A stretch of DNA of 64,000 nucleotides from SW132 sp038150125 (GTDB taxonomy: Bacteria; Bacteroidota; Rhodothermia; Balneolales; Balneolaceae): positions 248,001 through 312,000 of the forward strand of contig NZ_JBBVMF010000004.1 of assembly GCF_038150125.1 (NCBI RefSeq), given 5' to 3'. How positions within the stretch are numbered: the stretch's first letter is position 1; the number at the start of each line of letters is the position of its first letter. The position numbers and the translations under genes were made by a program. This document shows positions 8,561 through 18,375 of the stretch, piece after piece. The notes under the pieces are model-generated. The model was given only the letters and a program-made list of their open reading frames with translations. It did no database searches and had not been told where the DNA came from.

Positions 8561-11215
8561 ATGCCCGTAAAGACCTCGAAAGAGATCAGACAAGACTTTT
8601 TTGATTTTTTTAAGGAGAAAGACCATCTCATAGTCGACAGTGCACCCGTTGTTCCAAAAAATGACCCTACGCTCCTGTTTACCAATGCCGGAATGAACCC
8701 ATTCAAGCCCATATTTTTGGGTGAAGAGCCTGGGGTAAAAGAAGACGGTAAAATTTGGAAGCGCGCTGCTAACACACAGCGCTGTATACGCGTGAGCGGG
8801 AAGCACAACGACCTGGATGAGGTTGGCCACGATACCTATCACCACACGCTTTTTGAGATGCTGGGCAACTGGTCGTTTGGCGACTATTTTAAGGAAGAGG
8901 CTATTGAGTGGGCGTGGGAGCTTCTTGTAGATCGATGGGGGCTTGAATCGGATCGGCTTTATGCTACGGTGTTTGGCGGCGATGATGAAGACGGGCTGCC
9001 GGTGGATGAAGAGGCAATTGAGCTCTGGAAAAAGAAAACAGATATCAATCCGGATCACATCCTGAAATTTGGCAAGAAAGATAATTTTTGGGAGATGGGA
9101 GCCACCGGTCCGTGCGGCCCCTGTTCGGAGGTTCATATTGATTTGCGACCTGAGACTGACCGTAAAAAGAAACCGGGGGCAGAGCTTGTCAATATGGATG
9201 ATCCCCGTGTGATGGAGATCTGGAACCTCGTATTTATTCAATTTAACCGTGATGAAAACAGTAGGCTCACCAATCTGCCTGATCAGCATGTGGATACCGG
9301 TATGGGCTTCGAACGAATCTGTGCCGTACTTCAAGGAAAGAAATCTAATTACGACGCTGATATCTTCACACCACTGCTTGACGCTATTTCTGAAATGAGC
9401 GGCAAACCCTATGGAAGTGATCAGAAAACGGATATCGCCATGCGTGTAATTGCCGATCACATCCGGGCGGTTAGTTTTTCAATCGCCGACGGGGCATCTC
9501 CTTCGAATGAAGGACGCGGATTTGTAGTACGTAGAATTCTCCGGCGGGCGGTTCGGTATGGATGGGACCGGCTCGGCTTCAAGAAACCGTTTATGTTCCA
9601 GCTGGTTCCTGTGCTGGCCGATCAGTTTAAAGATGTCTTCCCGGAGCTGAATGGACAAATCAGCTATGTTCAGAACGTCATCAAAGCGGAAGAGAGCAGC
9701 TTTTTGAAAACGCTGGGGCAGGGAATTGAGCTCTTTGAGCAGATGACGGAAGGAGAAGACAGCGTGTCGGGTGACGTCGCTTTTAAACTTCACGACACCT
9801 ATGGTTTCCCGATTGACCTCACGCAGCTGATGGCGCGCGAAAAAGGAATGGATGTAGACCTGGAGACTTTCAATAAGCTTATGCAAGAGCAGAAAGAGCG
9901 GGCCAGGGCGGAAGGAAAGTTTGCCTCAGGCGAGAGCGCTCGAAACGTGGAAGAGGTTGGGGACACCGACGAGTTTCAGTTTGTCGGGTATGACCAGCAA
10001 AAAGCTGATGTGAAGATTACGGCTGTGAACCGCGATAAAAAGAATCCATCACTTTGGCTGGACCGGTCGCCATTTTATGCAGAATCCGGCGGCCAGGTGG
10101 CCGATACCGGCACACTTACCCGTGATGAAGACGTGATTCAGGTCACCGATGTTCAGAAAACCAGTCGCGGGTTTGAGCATTTCGTGGACTGGCTTCCGGA
10201 AGATCCCGGCGGTGTCTGGACTGCTGAAGTTGATCACGACAAGCGATCAGAGATTCAAAAACATCACACGGTCACGCATTTAATGCATGCCGCTTTGCGT
10301 GAAACACTTGGGGATCACGTGGGACAAAAAGGCTCGCTTGTAGAACCGGATCGACTGCGGTTTGATTTCTCTCACTATGAAGCTGTTTCAACTGATCAGC
10401 TTGATGAGATTGAAAAGCGAGTCAACGAGAAAATTCAGGAAAATATCTCTTCTCAAATTGAAGAAATGCCGATAGATGAGGCGCGTGAAAAAGGCGCGAT
10501 GATGCTGTTTGGTGAAAAGTATGGCGATGTTGTTCGGGTTGTGACATTTGACCCCGAATATTCAATGGAGCTATGCGGCGGAACGCATGTAGACGCGACG
10601 GGAGAGATAGGGTATTTCCGGTTTCTGAGTGAATCATCAGCCGCAGCCGGTGTGCGCCGGGTTGAAGCGGTAGCGGGCAAAAAAGCAGATCAGCTCTTAC
10701 GTGAAGAAAAGAAAAACCTGCAGCAGGTGTCTGCCGCTCTTGGAAGTTCTGCCAACATTGTGGATGAGATTCATAAACTAATCACACAGAATAAGGAACT
10801 TAACCGTGAGCTTGACAAGGTTCAGAAAAAGCAGGCATCCGGTGAGCTTGATACGATACTGGAATCGGGAACGGAAGTAAAGTCAGTCACACTTTATACC
10901 GGCAAGGTGCCGGGTGCGGATATGGACCTTCTGAAAGAGATGGGGTACAGGGCACTTCAAAAAATGGATTCCGAAGCAGTTGTAGTACTCGCCTCTCAAA
11001 CTAACGAAGGGAAAGTAGTGCTGATGGCAGCCATCACGCCTGACCTTAATAAACAAGGCTTACAGGCAGGTAAACTGGTGTCTGTTCTCGGACGCATTGT
11101 TGGCGGCGGCGGCGGCGGTCAACCCGATCTCGCCACAGCAGGAGGCCGCTTACCCGAAAAAATTGATGAGGTATTTGATGCCGCGGCCGGATGGATTCGC
11201 GAGCAGTTAACATGA
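8561..11215 (+). CDS. alaS: Alanine-tRNA ligase
   Basis: An 884-residue protein, the usual length of bacterial AlaRS, which charges tRNA-Ala with alanine in the cytoplasm. The class II catalytic domain opens with FFKEKDHLIVDSAPVVP and LFTNAGMNPFK (residues about 16-50). The editing domain carries its metal ligands in HTVTHLMH (about 568-576) and CGGTH (about 671-675), so deacylation of Ser- and Gly-tRNA should work. The C-terminal domain ends with the glycine-rich run before QPDLATAGG that is typical of the family. The start follows a 314-base divergent gap, and the PDH genes begin 80 bases downstream on the same strand. Confidence 0.98.
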   Translation: MPVKTSKEIRQDFFDFFKEKDHLIVDSAPVVPKNDPTLLFTNAGMNPFKPIFLGEEPGVKEDGKIWKRAANTQRCIRVSGKHNDLDEVGHDTYHHTLFEMLGNWSFGDYFKEEAIEWAWELLVDRWGLESDRLYATVFGGDDEDGLPVDEEAIELWKKKTDINPDHILKFGKKDNFWEMGATGPCGPCSEVHIDLRPETDRKKKPGAELVNMDDPRVMEIWNLVFIQFNRDENSRLTNLPDQHVDTGMGFERICAVLQGKKSNYDADIFTPLLDAISEMSGKPYGSDQKTDIAMRVIADHIRAVSFSIADGASPSNEGRGFVVRRILRRAVRYGWDRLGFKKPFMFQLVPVLADQFKDVFPELNGQISYVQNVIKAEESSFLKTLGQGIELFEQMTEGEDSVSGDVAFKLHDTYGFPIDLTQLMAREKGMDVDLETFNKLMQEQKERARAEGKFASGESARNVEEVGDTDEFQFVGYDQQKADVKITAVNRDKKNPSLWLDRSPFYAESGGQVADTGTLTRDEDVIQVTDVQKTSRGFEHFVDWLPEDPGGVWTAEVDHDKRSEIQKHHTVTHLMHAALRETLGDHVGQKGSLVEPDRLRFDFSHYEAVSTDQLDEIEKRVNEKIQENISSQIEEMPIDEAREKGAMMLFGEKYGDVVRVVTFDPEYSMELCGGTHVDATGEIGYFRFLSESSAAAGVRRVEAVAGKKADQLLREEKKNLQQVSAALGSSANIVDEIHKLITQNKELNRELDKVQKKQASGELDTILESGTEVKSVTLYTGKVPGADMDLLKEMGYRALQKMDSEAVVVLASQTNEGKVVLMAAITPDLNKQGLQAGKLVSVLGRIVGGGGGGQPDLATAGGRLPEKIDEVFDAAAGWIREQLT

Positions 11216-11295
11216 ACGGCTGAAAATATCTGAAAATTTAGGTATACTTTAAGTCTGTTTAAAATTTGGATTAAACATAATTTAATTATTGAACG

Positions 11296-12390
11296 ATGGC
11301 CAAGAATAAGGACGAAGGAATTTTTGCACCGGTGGGAATCACAAAGGATGGCGACAGCAAAATTGATAAAGCTGTTGACCTGCCCGATCCCACCAAAAAG
11401 ACGCACAAACAGCTAAAGCTGAAGAACGACCAGGTACTGGATATGTTCGAAATGATGTACCTGCAGCGTCGGTTTGAAGAGCGCGCTATGCAGATGTATC
11501 AGAAAGGAAAATTTGGCGGATTTCTTCACCTTTACATTGGCCAGGAAGCCATTTCTACAGGCACCGTATTTGCTTTTAACGATGATGACGACATCATCAC
11601 AGCCTATCGCGATCACGGATGGGGCATTGTACGTGGCGTGACGCCAAATGAAGGCATGGCTGAGCTTTATGGTAAAGCCACCGGCTGCTCGAAAGGGAAA
11701 GGCGGCTCCATGCACTTTGCCAAAGTTGAAAATCACTATTGGGGCGGTTACGGAATCGTAGGCGGACATATTCCTCTTGGCGGCGGAATCGCGTTTGCCA
11801 ATAAATATAAGGATAACGACCGCGTGATGGCCTGCTTTCTCGGTGATGGTGCTGTAGACCAGGGCGCCCTTCACGAAACAATGAATATAGCTCAGCTGTG
11901 GAAGCTGCCGGCAATTTTTGTGGTGGAAAACAACGGCTACTCAATGGGAACGGCGGCCCGGAGGCACACCGTCAACGAAATCGTTGATCGGGCCAAAGGA
12001 TACGGTATGAAGAGCAAGGTGCTTAACGGGATGGATGTATTTACCGTCTATGAGGAGATGCAAAAAATAGCCAAAGACGTTCGCAAAAACAGCGAGCCGT
12101 GGTTTGTCGAAATCAGAACGTATCGCTACCGCGGTCACTCCATGTCTGACCCTCAGAAGTACCGGTCGAAAGATGAACTTGAAGAGTATCAAAAAGTGGA
12201 TCCTATAGAGCGGTTGAAAACGTACATCCTTGAAAAAGAGATTGCGAAGGAAGAGGAGCTCGATGAGATACAGGAAAAAATTGAGGATACCGTACTTGAA
12301 GCCGTAGATTTTGCGGAGGATTCACCGTTTCCTGAGGATGACGCGCTCTATGAAGATATGTTTGCCGGGGAGCCTTATTTCCACCATTAA
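11296..12390 (+). CDS. pdhA: Pyruvate dehydrogenase E1 component, alpha subunit
   Basis: A 364-residue E1 alpha subunit. With E1 beta it decarboxylates pyruvate using thiamine diphosphate and passes the acetyl group to E2. The TPP-binding motif runs from GDGAVDQGALHE (about residue 182) to VVENNGYSMGT (about 208-218), and YRYRGHSMSDPQKYR carries the phosphorylation-loop region near 275. The N-terminus has about 40 hydrophilic residues before the conserved LDMFEMMYLQRRFEE. E1 beta follows 51 bases downstream and E2 after that. The close similarity to E1 alpha of PDH rather than branched-chain dehydrogenase is judged from the motif spacing only. Confidence 0.95.
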   Translation: MAKNKDEGIFAPVGITKDGDSKIDKAVDLPDPTKKTHKQLKLKNDQVLDMFEMMYLQRRFEERAMQMYQKGKFGGFLHLYIGQEAISTGTVFAFNDDDDIITAYRDHGWGIVRGVTPNEGMAELYGKATGCSKGKGGSMHFAKVENHYWGGYGIVGGHIPLGGGIAFANKYKDNDRVMACFLGDGAVDQGALHETMNIAQLWKLPAIFVVENNGYSMGTAARRHTVNEIVDRAKGYGMKSKVLNGMDVFTVYEEMQKIAKDVRKNSEPWFVEIRTYRYRGHSMSDPQKYRSKDELEEYQKVDPIERLKTYILEKEIAKEEELDEIQEKIEDTVLEAVDFAEDSPFPEDDALYEDMFAGEPYFHH

Positions 12391-12441
12391 TTAATGATGA
12401 CACGTTACTCAACCAAATTTATAACTAACTAATAAGCTGAG

Positions 12442-13425
12442 ATGGCTGAATTACAATTTAGAGAAGCAATTAAACAGGCAATTGACGAGGAGATGGAGTC
12501 TGACGAAAATGTCTTCATCATGGGTGAGGAGGTTGCCGAATATAACGGGGCTTACAAGGTAACGGAAGGTCTGTTAGATAAATACGGATTCCGACGAGTA
12601 ATCGACACTCCCATTTCTGAACTTGGATTTGCCGGTATTGGTGTGGGTGCGGCAATGAACGGATTGCGCCCCATTGTGGAGTTTATGACCTTTAACTTTG
12701 CCGTACTGGCAGCTGACCAAATTATAAATCATGCATCAAAAGCTCGCTATATGCTCGGCGGCCAGGTGAGTACACCGATTGTATTCCGCGGGGCGAATGC
12801 ATCTGCAGGGCAGCTCGGTGCAACGCACTCTGTGGCTTACGATTCAATGTACGCGATGTTCCCCGGGCTGAAGGTGATCTACACATCAGAGCCTGAAGAT
12901 GCCAAAGGACTTTTGAAATCTGCTATTCGGGATGACGATCCCGTCCTGTTTATGGAATCAGAGCAGATGTACGGGCTGAAAGGCGAGGTAACCGAGGAGG
13001 AGGATTTTACAATTCCGATCGGTAAGGGAAAGATAAAGCGTGAGGGTGATGACGTAACGGTGGTTGCCACCGGTAAGATGTATCACATCGCGCAAAATGC
13101 AGCGAAAGAGCTGGCAAAAGATGGTGTTGAATGCGAGATAATCGATCCGAGAACCATCAAGCCACTCGATATTGAAATGATCATAGAATCTATCAAAAAA
13201 ACGAATCGCTGCGTGGTTGTTGATGAATCGCATCCATTTGGCGGACTTGCCTCTGAAGTTGGATTTCTGATCCAGCGCGAGGCGTTTGATTACCTGGACG
13301 CACCCGTTCAGCGAGTGACGCTGCCCGATGTAAACGCACCATTTTCAAAACCGCTGTTTGACCTGTGGCTGCCCGATGCTAAAAATGTTGTGGAAGCCGT
13401 GAACACGGTAACATACCGTAAGTAA
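12442..13425 (+). CDS. pdhB: Pyruvate dehydrogenase E1 component, beta subunit
   Basis: A 327-residue E1 beta subunit. Conserved stretches include VFIMGEEVAEYNGAYKVTEG near residues 24-43, FMTFNFAVLAADQIINHASK near 82-101, and ECEIIDPRTIKPLD near 229-242. It pairs with the E1 alpha encoded just upstream in the heterotetramer that starts the pyruvate dehydrogenase reaction. A gap of 163 bases separates it from E2, longer than the gap to E1 alpha, with no gene in it. Confidence 0.95.
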   Translation: MAELQFREAIKQAIDEEMESDENVFIMGEEVAEYNGAYKVTEGLLDKYGFRRVIDTPISELGFAGIGVGAAMNGLRPIVEFMTFNFAVLAADQIINHASKARYMLGGQVSTPIVFRGANASAGQLGATHSVAYDSMYAMFPGLKVIYTSEPEDAKGLLKSAIRDDDPVLFMESEQMYGLKGEVTEEEDFTIPIGKGKIKREGDDVTVVATGKMYHIAQNAAKELAKDGVECEIIDPRTIKPLDIEMIIESIKKTNRCVVVDESHPFGGLASEVGFLIQREAFDYLDAPVQRVTLPDVNAPFSKPLFDLWLPDAKNVVEAVNTVTYRK

Positions 13426-13588
13426 TTATAATGCAGGTGGCATCAGCTGCAGAAAATGAATCGGCGGAACGTATACTGTTGGTCTCCGATTTTACTTTTG
13501 CGTTTTGCTGATTCACTTGCTAACCTTTGAAAAAATGGGATCAACCAATTCATTTCATTTATCCATCTAAAATTTAGGAAAGACGATT

Positions 13589-14920
13589 ATGGCCGAAAAA
13601 ATTGAAATGCCCAAGCTTAGTGATACCATGGAAGAGGGCGTTATTGCTTCCTGGAACGTGAAGGAAGGTGATAAGGTAGAATCGGGTGATGTAATTGCCG
13701 AAGTTGAAACCGATAAAGCCACCATGGAAGTGGAGGTGTTTGATGCCGGCACAATACTGAAGATCATGGTGCAGGAAGGTGACGCTGTTCCTTTGGGCGG
13801 CACAATGGCCATCATTGGTGAAGAGGGCGAAGACATCAGCGATCTGCTGGGCGATGAAAGTGAATCTGCTGAGAAGGAAGAACCAGCTGAAAAAGAAGAA
13901 AAAGCTGAAGAATCTAAATCGGAATCAAAGAAAGAAAAGGCAGCTTCTGAAAACGGGGAAGGCAAGAAACAATCATTTGATCCCATTCTTGGCGACCTGG
14001 ATAAAAAGAAAGAATCGGGCAAGGAGAAAGAAAAAGAGACAGCTGAGGCTTCTTCTGATGATGACGGACGTGTAAAAGCATCTCCTCTTGCACGAAATAT
14101 GGCAAAAGATAAAGGCATCGACCTTGCAGACGTAAAAGGATCCGGTCCTGAAGGACGCGTCATTAAACGGGACATTGAAGAGTACGAACCATCCGAAGAA
14201 AAACCGGCTGCGTCAGTTGAAGTTCCGTCCTTTGAAGAAGCTGAGTCTGAGGATATTAAAGTGTCGCAGATGCGAAAAGCCATTGCCCGGCGTCTGTCTG
14301 AAAGTAAATTCAGCAATCCGCATTTCTACGAGACGATTGATGTGGACATGGAATTTGCCATTGAAGCGCGCAAGAAGCTGAACGAGGTAAGTGAGGTGAA
14401 AATTAGTTTCAACGATATTGTTGTAAAAGCGGCTTCTGCAGCGCTCCGAAGACATCCTGATGTGAACTCATCCTGGCTGGGAGATAAAATCCGTAAACAC
14501 GGCGATGTGAATGTAGCCGTAGCCGTTGCGATTGACGAGGGATTAATGACACCGGTTATTAATCACTCCGATAAAAAGAACCTGCGTCAAATTTCCGCAG
14601 AAACAAAAGATCTGGCTGGAAAAGCACGCGATCGAAAACTACAGCCTGAAGAGATGGAAGGAAGTACGTTTACTATTTCGAATCTGGGTATGTTTGGCAT
14701 TGAAGAGTTTACAGCGATCATCAATCCGCCGAACGCATGTATTCTTGCAGTTGGTGCCATCCGCGACGTTCCTGTTGTGAAAGACGGCGAGGTGGTTCCC
14801 GGTAAGCGTATGAAATTGACGATGAGCAGCGATCACCGGATCGTAGACGGAGCGAAAGCCGCGGCATTTTTGAACACGCTGCGACAAATGCTTGAGAATC
14901 CGCTGGCGATGATGTTGTAA
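13589..14920 (+). CDS. pdhC: Dihydrolipoamide acetyltransferase (E2) of pyruvate dehydrogenase
   Basis: A 443-residue E2 core protein. Domains in order: one lipoyl domain (residues 1-80, lipoylated Lys K43 in ETDKATME), a long Glu/Lys/Ser-rich linker (about 90-155), a peripheral-subunit-binding domain (about 158-195, VKASPLARNMAKDKGIDL), a short linker, and the catalytic acetyltransferase domain (about 215-443) with the active-site DHRIVDG (His near 415). It moves the acetyl group from E1 to CoA. No E3 gene lies nearby, so dihydrolipoamide dehydrogenase must be encoded elsewhere. A hairpin and a strong terminator follow directly. Confidence 0.96.
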   Translation: MAEKIEMPKLSDTMEEGVIASWNVKEGDKVESGDVIAEVETDKATMEVEVFDAGTILKIMVQEGDAVPLGGTMAIIGEEGEDISDLLGDESESAEKEEPAEKEEKAEESKSESKKEKAASENGEGKKQSFDPILGDLDKKKESGKEKEKETAEASSDDDGRVKASPLARNMAKDKGIDLADVKGSGPEGRVIKRDIEEYEPSEEKPAASVEVPSFEEAESEDIKVSQMRKAIARRLSESKFSNPHFYETIDVDMEFAIEARKKLNEVSEVKISFNDIVVKAASAALRRHPDVNSSWLGDKIRKHGDVNVAVAVAIDEGLMTPVINHSDKKNLRQISAETKDLAGKARDRKLQPEEMEGSTFTISNLGMFGIEEFTAIINPPNACILAVGAIRDVPVVKDGEVVPGKRMKLTMSSDHRIVDGAKAAAFLNTLRQMLENPLAMML

Positions 14921-14932
14921 GAAGATTAGAAA

Positions 14933-14966
14933 AACCCTCCAAGGGTTGAGAACCCTTAAGAGGGTT
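14933..14966. repeat. Palindrome after the pdh genes
   Basis: AACCCTC...GAGGGTT enclosing AAGGGTT...AACCCTT makes a nearly perfect long hairpin. It is a Bacteroidota-style intergenic palindrome, placed just before the rho-independent terminator. Confidence 0.6.
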
Positions 14967-14984
14967 AGATCATGACTAAATAAA

Positions 14985-15011
14985 AGCCCCGGAATTTGCC
15001 GGGGTTTTTTG
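14985..15011 (+). terminator. Rho-independent terminator of the pdh operon
   Basis: AGCCCCGGAATTTGCCGGGG followed by a run of six T. The stem CCCCGG/CCGGGG has an AATTTG loop, 65 bases after the E2 stop codon. Confidence 0.85.
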
Positions 15012-15161
15012 TTTGTTGAAGGTTTGATCATGTGCCACTGTCTATTCTTGTTGTCAGGATTCAACATCTTTCTTTAATATGCTAACATTGTTTAGGCATA
15101 AATTTTAAATTGCTGGGTATCTCTTTTTCCATAGTCACCCGCACTATATCATATATTATCT

Positions 15162-16370
15162 ATGCCAAACTTCTCAGACCTCCGAACTCTCTGCCTGGAA
15201 AGTCAACGCCTGACGCATACGGTGATTGATGATTTTTTAATCTACTACGGTGCCCGTCAGGATAATCTAAACCGAAAGGCGAAAAAGAAGTTGGCGCGTT
15301 ACAGTCACGTATCAAGGGATCTGCCTGAGGAGTGGACGAATATGGTGATGACACAGTTTATTGGCCATGTAATTTTTAAGCAGGATGGGTTGATTAACCG
15401 CTATATCAATCATTCCGGTCTGGACCACCTGTTAGATGAGGAGATGGCTTTCCTGGAGTTTCAGGCAGAGAATCCCTGGCGATTTAGTTTTGCAGAGATA
15501 GCAGGGCAGCCGGCCGAAGATTTTTTTGAGATGAAGGATGTGTTCACTGATGATACCTACCTGCTTTTCTCACCCGGCTTGTCAGATATTTTAGCTTCAC
15601 AAAATATTAGTCTCTGCTTTAACCTAGTAAGCTATAACGGGGAGTGCTGGGAAACTTATGGTCCGATTAGTGCTTACAACGGTTTTGAACCGTCCGACAT
15701 CCGGTTTTTCGCCACGCAGGTAAACCGCGGTAACTGGTTTGAGAACGACCGGGAACTTATGGAGTATGTGGAATCGAACCCGGTGCCATTTATGCACTTA
15801 TTTGCAGGAGCAATAGCTCCCCGTGCATTTCACATTGATGACCAGATCGTTCATGTTACGGCGGAATACCTGGATGACTCTTTTGATGCAGAATTATTCA
15901 AAGATCGTTTTAAAGTTGAATACAGCATGGGCGTATATAAACTCTCGCAAGAGGGGTGGAACATGTTTCCGCATTTCACAGCGGCGTACTATAATGAAAA
16001 AGAAGAACTGCTGTTTCTTTATTCGATGACTGACCGGGGTTTCCGTTATCTGGTGAAGGAGCTCAATTCCTGTGGATATGATCTTTCCTTCCAGTCGGAT
16101 TTTCGGGTAAATACAGGAATGGTACAACTAACTAACGATCTGCTGAAAAAAGAGATTAATATGAATCCGTACAGCTTCTTGTTTACAAGTGAGCCACCAG
16201 AAGAGGATAACCGACATTTGGATAAAATTAATACGTTGTTATCCGGGATGGTACCCCTTGTCAACGCCGGTAAAAAACCGGACCTTGAAATGATGAGCAT
16301 TACCCATGATGTGCCATTTGAAACAGTTCAGGCTTTGTACGATCGGCTGAAAGAGAGCCAGGATCAGTAG
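15162..16370 (+). CDS. Hypothetical protein, 402 residues
   Basis: I do not recognise a family. The protein is soluble, acidic and rich in aromatic residues, with no signal peptide and no membrane segment. Visible landmarks are an N-terminal basic helix (NRKAKKKLARYSH, about residues 45-57), a repeated Glu/Phe-rich central part (EMAFLEFQAENPWRFSFAE near 93-111; TYGPISAYNGFEP near 166-178), and a helical C-terminus after LFTSEPPEEDN. It starts at the only sensible ATG (15162), after the pdh terminator, and is followed by a 520-base repeat region, so it is monocistronic. The codon use resembles that of its neighbours. Confidence 0.7.
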   Translation: MPNFSDLRTLCLESQRLTHTVIDDFLIYYGARQDNLNRKAKKKLARYSHVSRDLPEEWTNMVMTQFIGHVIFKQDGLINRYINHSGLDHLLDEEMAFLEFQAENPWRFSFAEIAGQPAEDFFEMKDVFTDDTYLLFSPGLSDILASQNISLCFNLVSYNGECWETYGPISAYNGFEPSDIRFFATQVNRGNWFENDRELMEYVESNPVPFMHLFAGAIAPRAFHIDDQIVHVTAEYLDDSFDAELFKDRFKVEYSMGVYKLSQEGWNMFPHFTAAYYNEKEELLFLYSMTDRGFRYLVKELNSCGYDLSFQSDFRVNTGMVQLTNDLLKKEINMNPYSFLFTSEPPEEDNRHLDKINTLLSGMVPLVNAGKKPDLEMMSITHDVPFETVQALYDRLKESQDQ

Positions 16371-16622
16371 GAGACAGTTCAAGTCCCGGACTTTGAATGA
16401 ATGGCGATATTGAACTACGGACCTCGCCCCATCAACACACCCCTCGGTCTGAAAATCTGCGTACCGCCGTTTTCAGATCTATTTCCCCTCTCGGAGAGGG
16501 GGTTTTAGTGGCCACGCAAAATCTTTCCTCAGCAACTTAGATTTAAAGTTGAGCCTTGACAAATCCCATCCCGAGAGGCTGTGAGAAAATAATGTATCAA
16601 CCGTAAATTAAATTACGTGATG

Positions 16623-16719
16623 TAGCCACGAAGTCCCGGGGACAGCAAGGCTCACGAAGTGTTAATTTTTGAAAATATTAAACTTAGTTTGTCTTCGTGA
16701 CCTTGTAGCTTTATGGCTA
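16623..16719. repeat. Long imperfect inverted repeat (TAGCCACGAAG type)
   Basis: TAGCCA at the left end pairs with TGGCTA at the right, and inside them AAGGCTCACGAAG pairs with CTTCGTGACCTT. The spacer between the arms is AT-rich. Such TAGCCACGAAG-type palindromes are frequent in Bacteroidota intergenic DNA. Confidence 0.65.
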
Positions 16720-16800
16720 AAATGACAAACCTAAGGATTTAATTGGTAGTTCTTTCACACCCCCTCGAGAGGGGAAAGCTCCTTACATGATTATGTTCAG

Positions 16801-16862
16801 AATCTTTCACTGGTAGACCCTAATTTTCTCCTAAATCGGGCAACACTATTTTTGAGCTGATA
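16801..16862. repeat. Small inverted-repeat element, distant diverged copy
   Basis: AATCTTTCACTGGTAGACCC, then TAATTTTCTCC, ATCGGGCAACACTATTTTTG. It is clearly related to the copies at 4.4-5.3 kb, but the right terminal GTGACAG is lost. Confidence 0.6.
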
Positions 16863-16893
16863 TACAAGATATACCCTAAGGGTTCTGGCTTAA

Positions 16894-18372
16894 TCACCCC
16901 TCAAAAAGCTTTATCAGCTCACCCCGGCGTATCTTGCCCAGTGATGTTTTTGGTATTTGCTGAACAAAGCGAAACTCTTTTGGAATTTTAAAACCTGACA
17001 ATTTCTTCTTAAGAGAGGATGAAATATCCATTTCATTCGGAACAGAATCGCCGGAATGTCGCACGACGAGTGCTACTACTTTTTGGCCCCATTCACTATC
17101 AGGAATTCCTGTAACTGCTGCTTCTGAGATACCTTCAATCTGCTTAAGAGCAGATTCAACTTCAACCGGATCTATATTTTCGCCACCCGAAATAATTCGG
17201 TCAGTGCGTCTGTTTTTTAGAAAAAGCTGGCCTTGCCGATTCACATGACCAACGTCCCCGGTCTTAAACCAGCCATCGGCGTCAAACGAACGCGCTGTCA
17301 GCTCAGAATCTTCATATTCATCGATCACCTGCGGACCTCTCAGCCAGATTTCTCCATGCTCATTTGCCGGCATTACAGAACCGGTTTCGGGATCCCTGAT
17401 TTGCACTTCATTCGGTTTGAAAACAGTTCCCACACTCTTCTTTGGCGTGTAAAAGCCTCTTGGCTGAAGCATCGGGTTTGCTGCAATCTGGGCGCACGTT
17501 TCTGTCATACCATAGCTGGAGACAATGGGAATTCCGCGTTCGAGCGACCTTTCAATCAGCTCCTGGGAGATGGGACCGCCGCCAAGCAATAAAGCTTTGA
17601 AATCGAGATGAAGCTGAAAGAGGTTATCATCAAGCAGCCTCATTAACATTGTTGGAACAAGCGATGCAATTTGAAAGAGGCGATTTTCACTTAAAAATAC
17701 CCGGATCTGATGCTCGTCAAACCGATCCATTCGAAAAATAGCAGATCCATATAAAATGGATCTCAAAATTATTGATATGCCCCCGATATGATTAAGCGGC
17801 AGGCAGAGTAGCCAGTAACGATTTGCATCGGGCTTAAAGTTAACTGCGGAGGCATGCGTTGCAAACATTATTTGTCGGCGCTTTAGCGGAACAACTTTTG
17901 GTCGTCCTGATGACCCCGATGTAAAAAAATATCCAAATCGATTATCAGGATCGGATGAGGGAGATGTGATTTCATTACCGGTCGCCACAATATTCATCGA
18001 TTGGCGAGGAATGGATAGGGAAGGGAAACGTCCTGTGCGATTACTATTTTCATCATCCGTATAAAAAACCGCCGGGTTGATCTTTTTAATGTAGTTCTGT
18101 AATTCGGAATCTGTCACTGCAGGATTTAGTGGCACAAAAGGAATTTTCAACAGGTAGCAGGCGGCCACAACAAATGTGAGTTCATCACTGCTTTTACTTA
18201 GAAGTGCAAGCGGCCTGGAATCTGAGATATTGTATTCCGAGGTAAGTGTCCGAAACCGGGAGCAAAATCCATACAAGTGGGCATAGTCGTAGATCGTGTG
18301 TTCGGAAGCCAGAAAACTGAGCGACGCATCGGGCAGTGGAAACGTGGGATATTTGTAGTCACTCTTATTCAT
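16894..18372 (-). CDS. menE: o-Succinylbenzoate-CoA ligase
   Basis: A 492-residue ANL-superfamily adenylating enzyme that activates o-succinylbenzoate with ATP and CoA. The P-loop-like FTSGSSGRPK is near residue 149, the A5 motif SYGMTETCAQ near 281, the TGDVG hinge region near 370, and the catalytic C-terminal Lys in TSLGKIRRGE near 480. The gene follows menC by 3 bases in a leftward menA-menC-menE operon; this context, more than the motifs, makes it MenE rather than another acyl-CoA ligase. The 3' end faces the repeat-rich gap. Confidence 0.93.
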   Translation of the reverse strand: MNKSDYKYPTFPLPDASLSFLASEHTIYDYAHLYGFCSRFRTLTSEYNISDSRPLALLSKSSDELTFVVAACYLLKIPFVPLNPAVTDSELQNYIKKINPAVFYTDDENSNRTGRFPSLSIPRQSMNIVATGNEITSPSSDPDNRFGYFFTSGSSGRPKVVPLKRRQIMFATHASAVNFKPDANRYWLLCLPLNHIGGISIILRSILYGSAIFRMDRFDEHQIRVFLSENRLFQIASLVPTMLMRLLDDNLFQLHLDFKALLLGGGPISQELIERSLERGIPIVSSYGMTETCAQIAANPMLQPRGFYTPKKSVGTVFKPNEVQIRDPETGSVMPANEHGEIWLRGPQVIDEYEDSELTARSFDADGWFKTGDVGHVNRQGQLFLKNRRTDRIISGGENIDPVEVESALKQIEGISEAAVTGIPDSEWGQKVVALVVRHSGDSVPNEMDISSSLKKKLSGFKIPKEFRFVQQIPKTSLGKIRRGELIKLFEG

Positions 18373-18375
18373 GAG

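Larger units (their letters stand above)
16371..16893. repeat. Repeat-rich gap between convergent genes
   Basis: 523 gene-free bases holding CCCCTCTC...GAGAGGGG palindromes at 16485-16501 and 16761-16774, a long imperfect inverted repeat at 16623-16719, and a copy of the small inverted-repeat element at 16801-16862. Confidence 0.7.

Noticed and set aside
8504..9460. 318-codon reverse frame opposite alaS
   Set aside because: alaS is unambiguous on the plus strand, and the reverse frame has no family features.
13567..14316. 249-codon Ser-rich reverse frame opposite the E2 gene
   Set aside because: It is the antisense shadow of the E2 lipoyl and linker region. The Ser runs come from Glu/Lys codons on the true strand.
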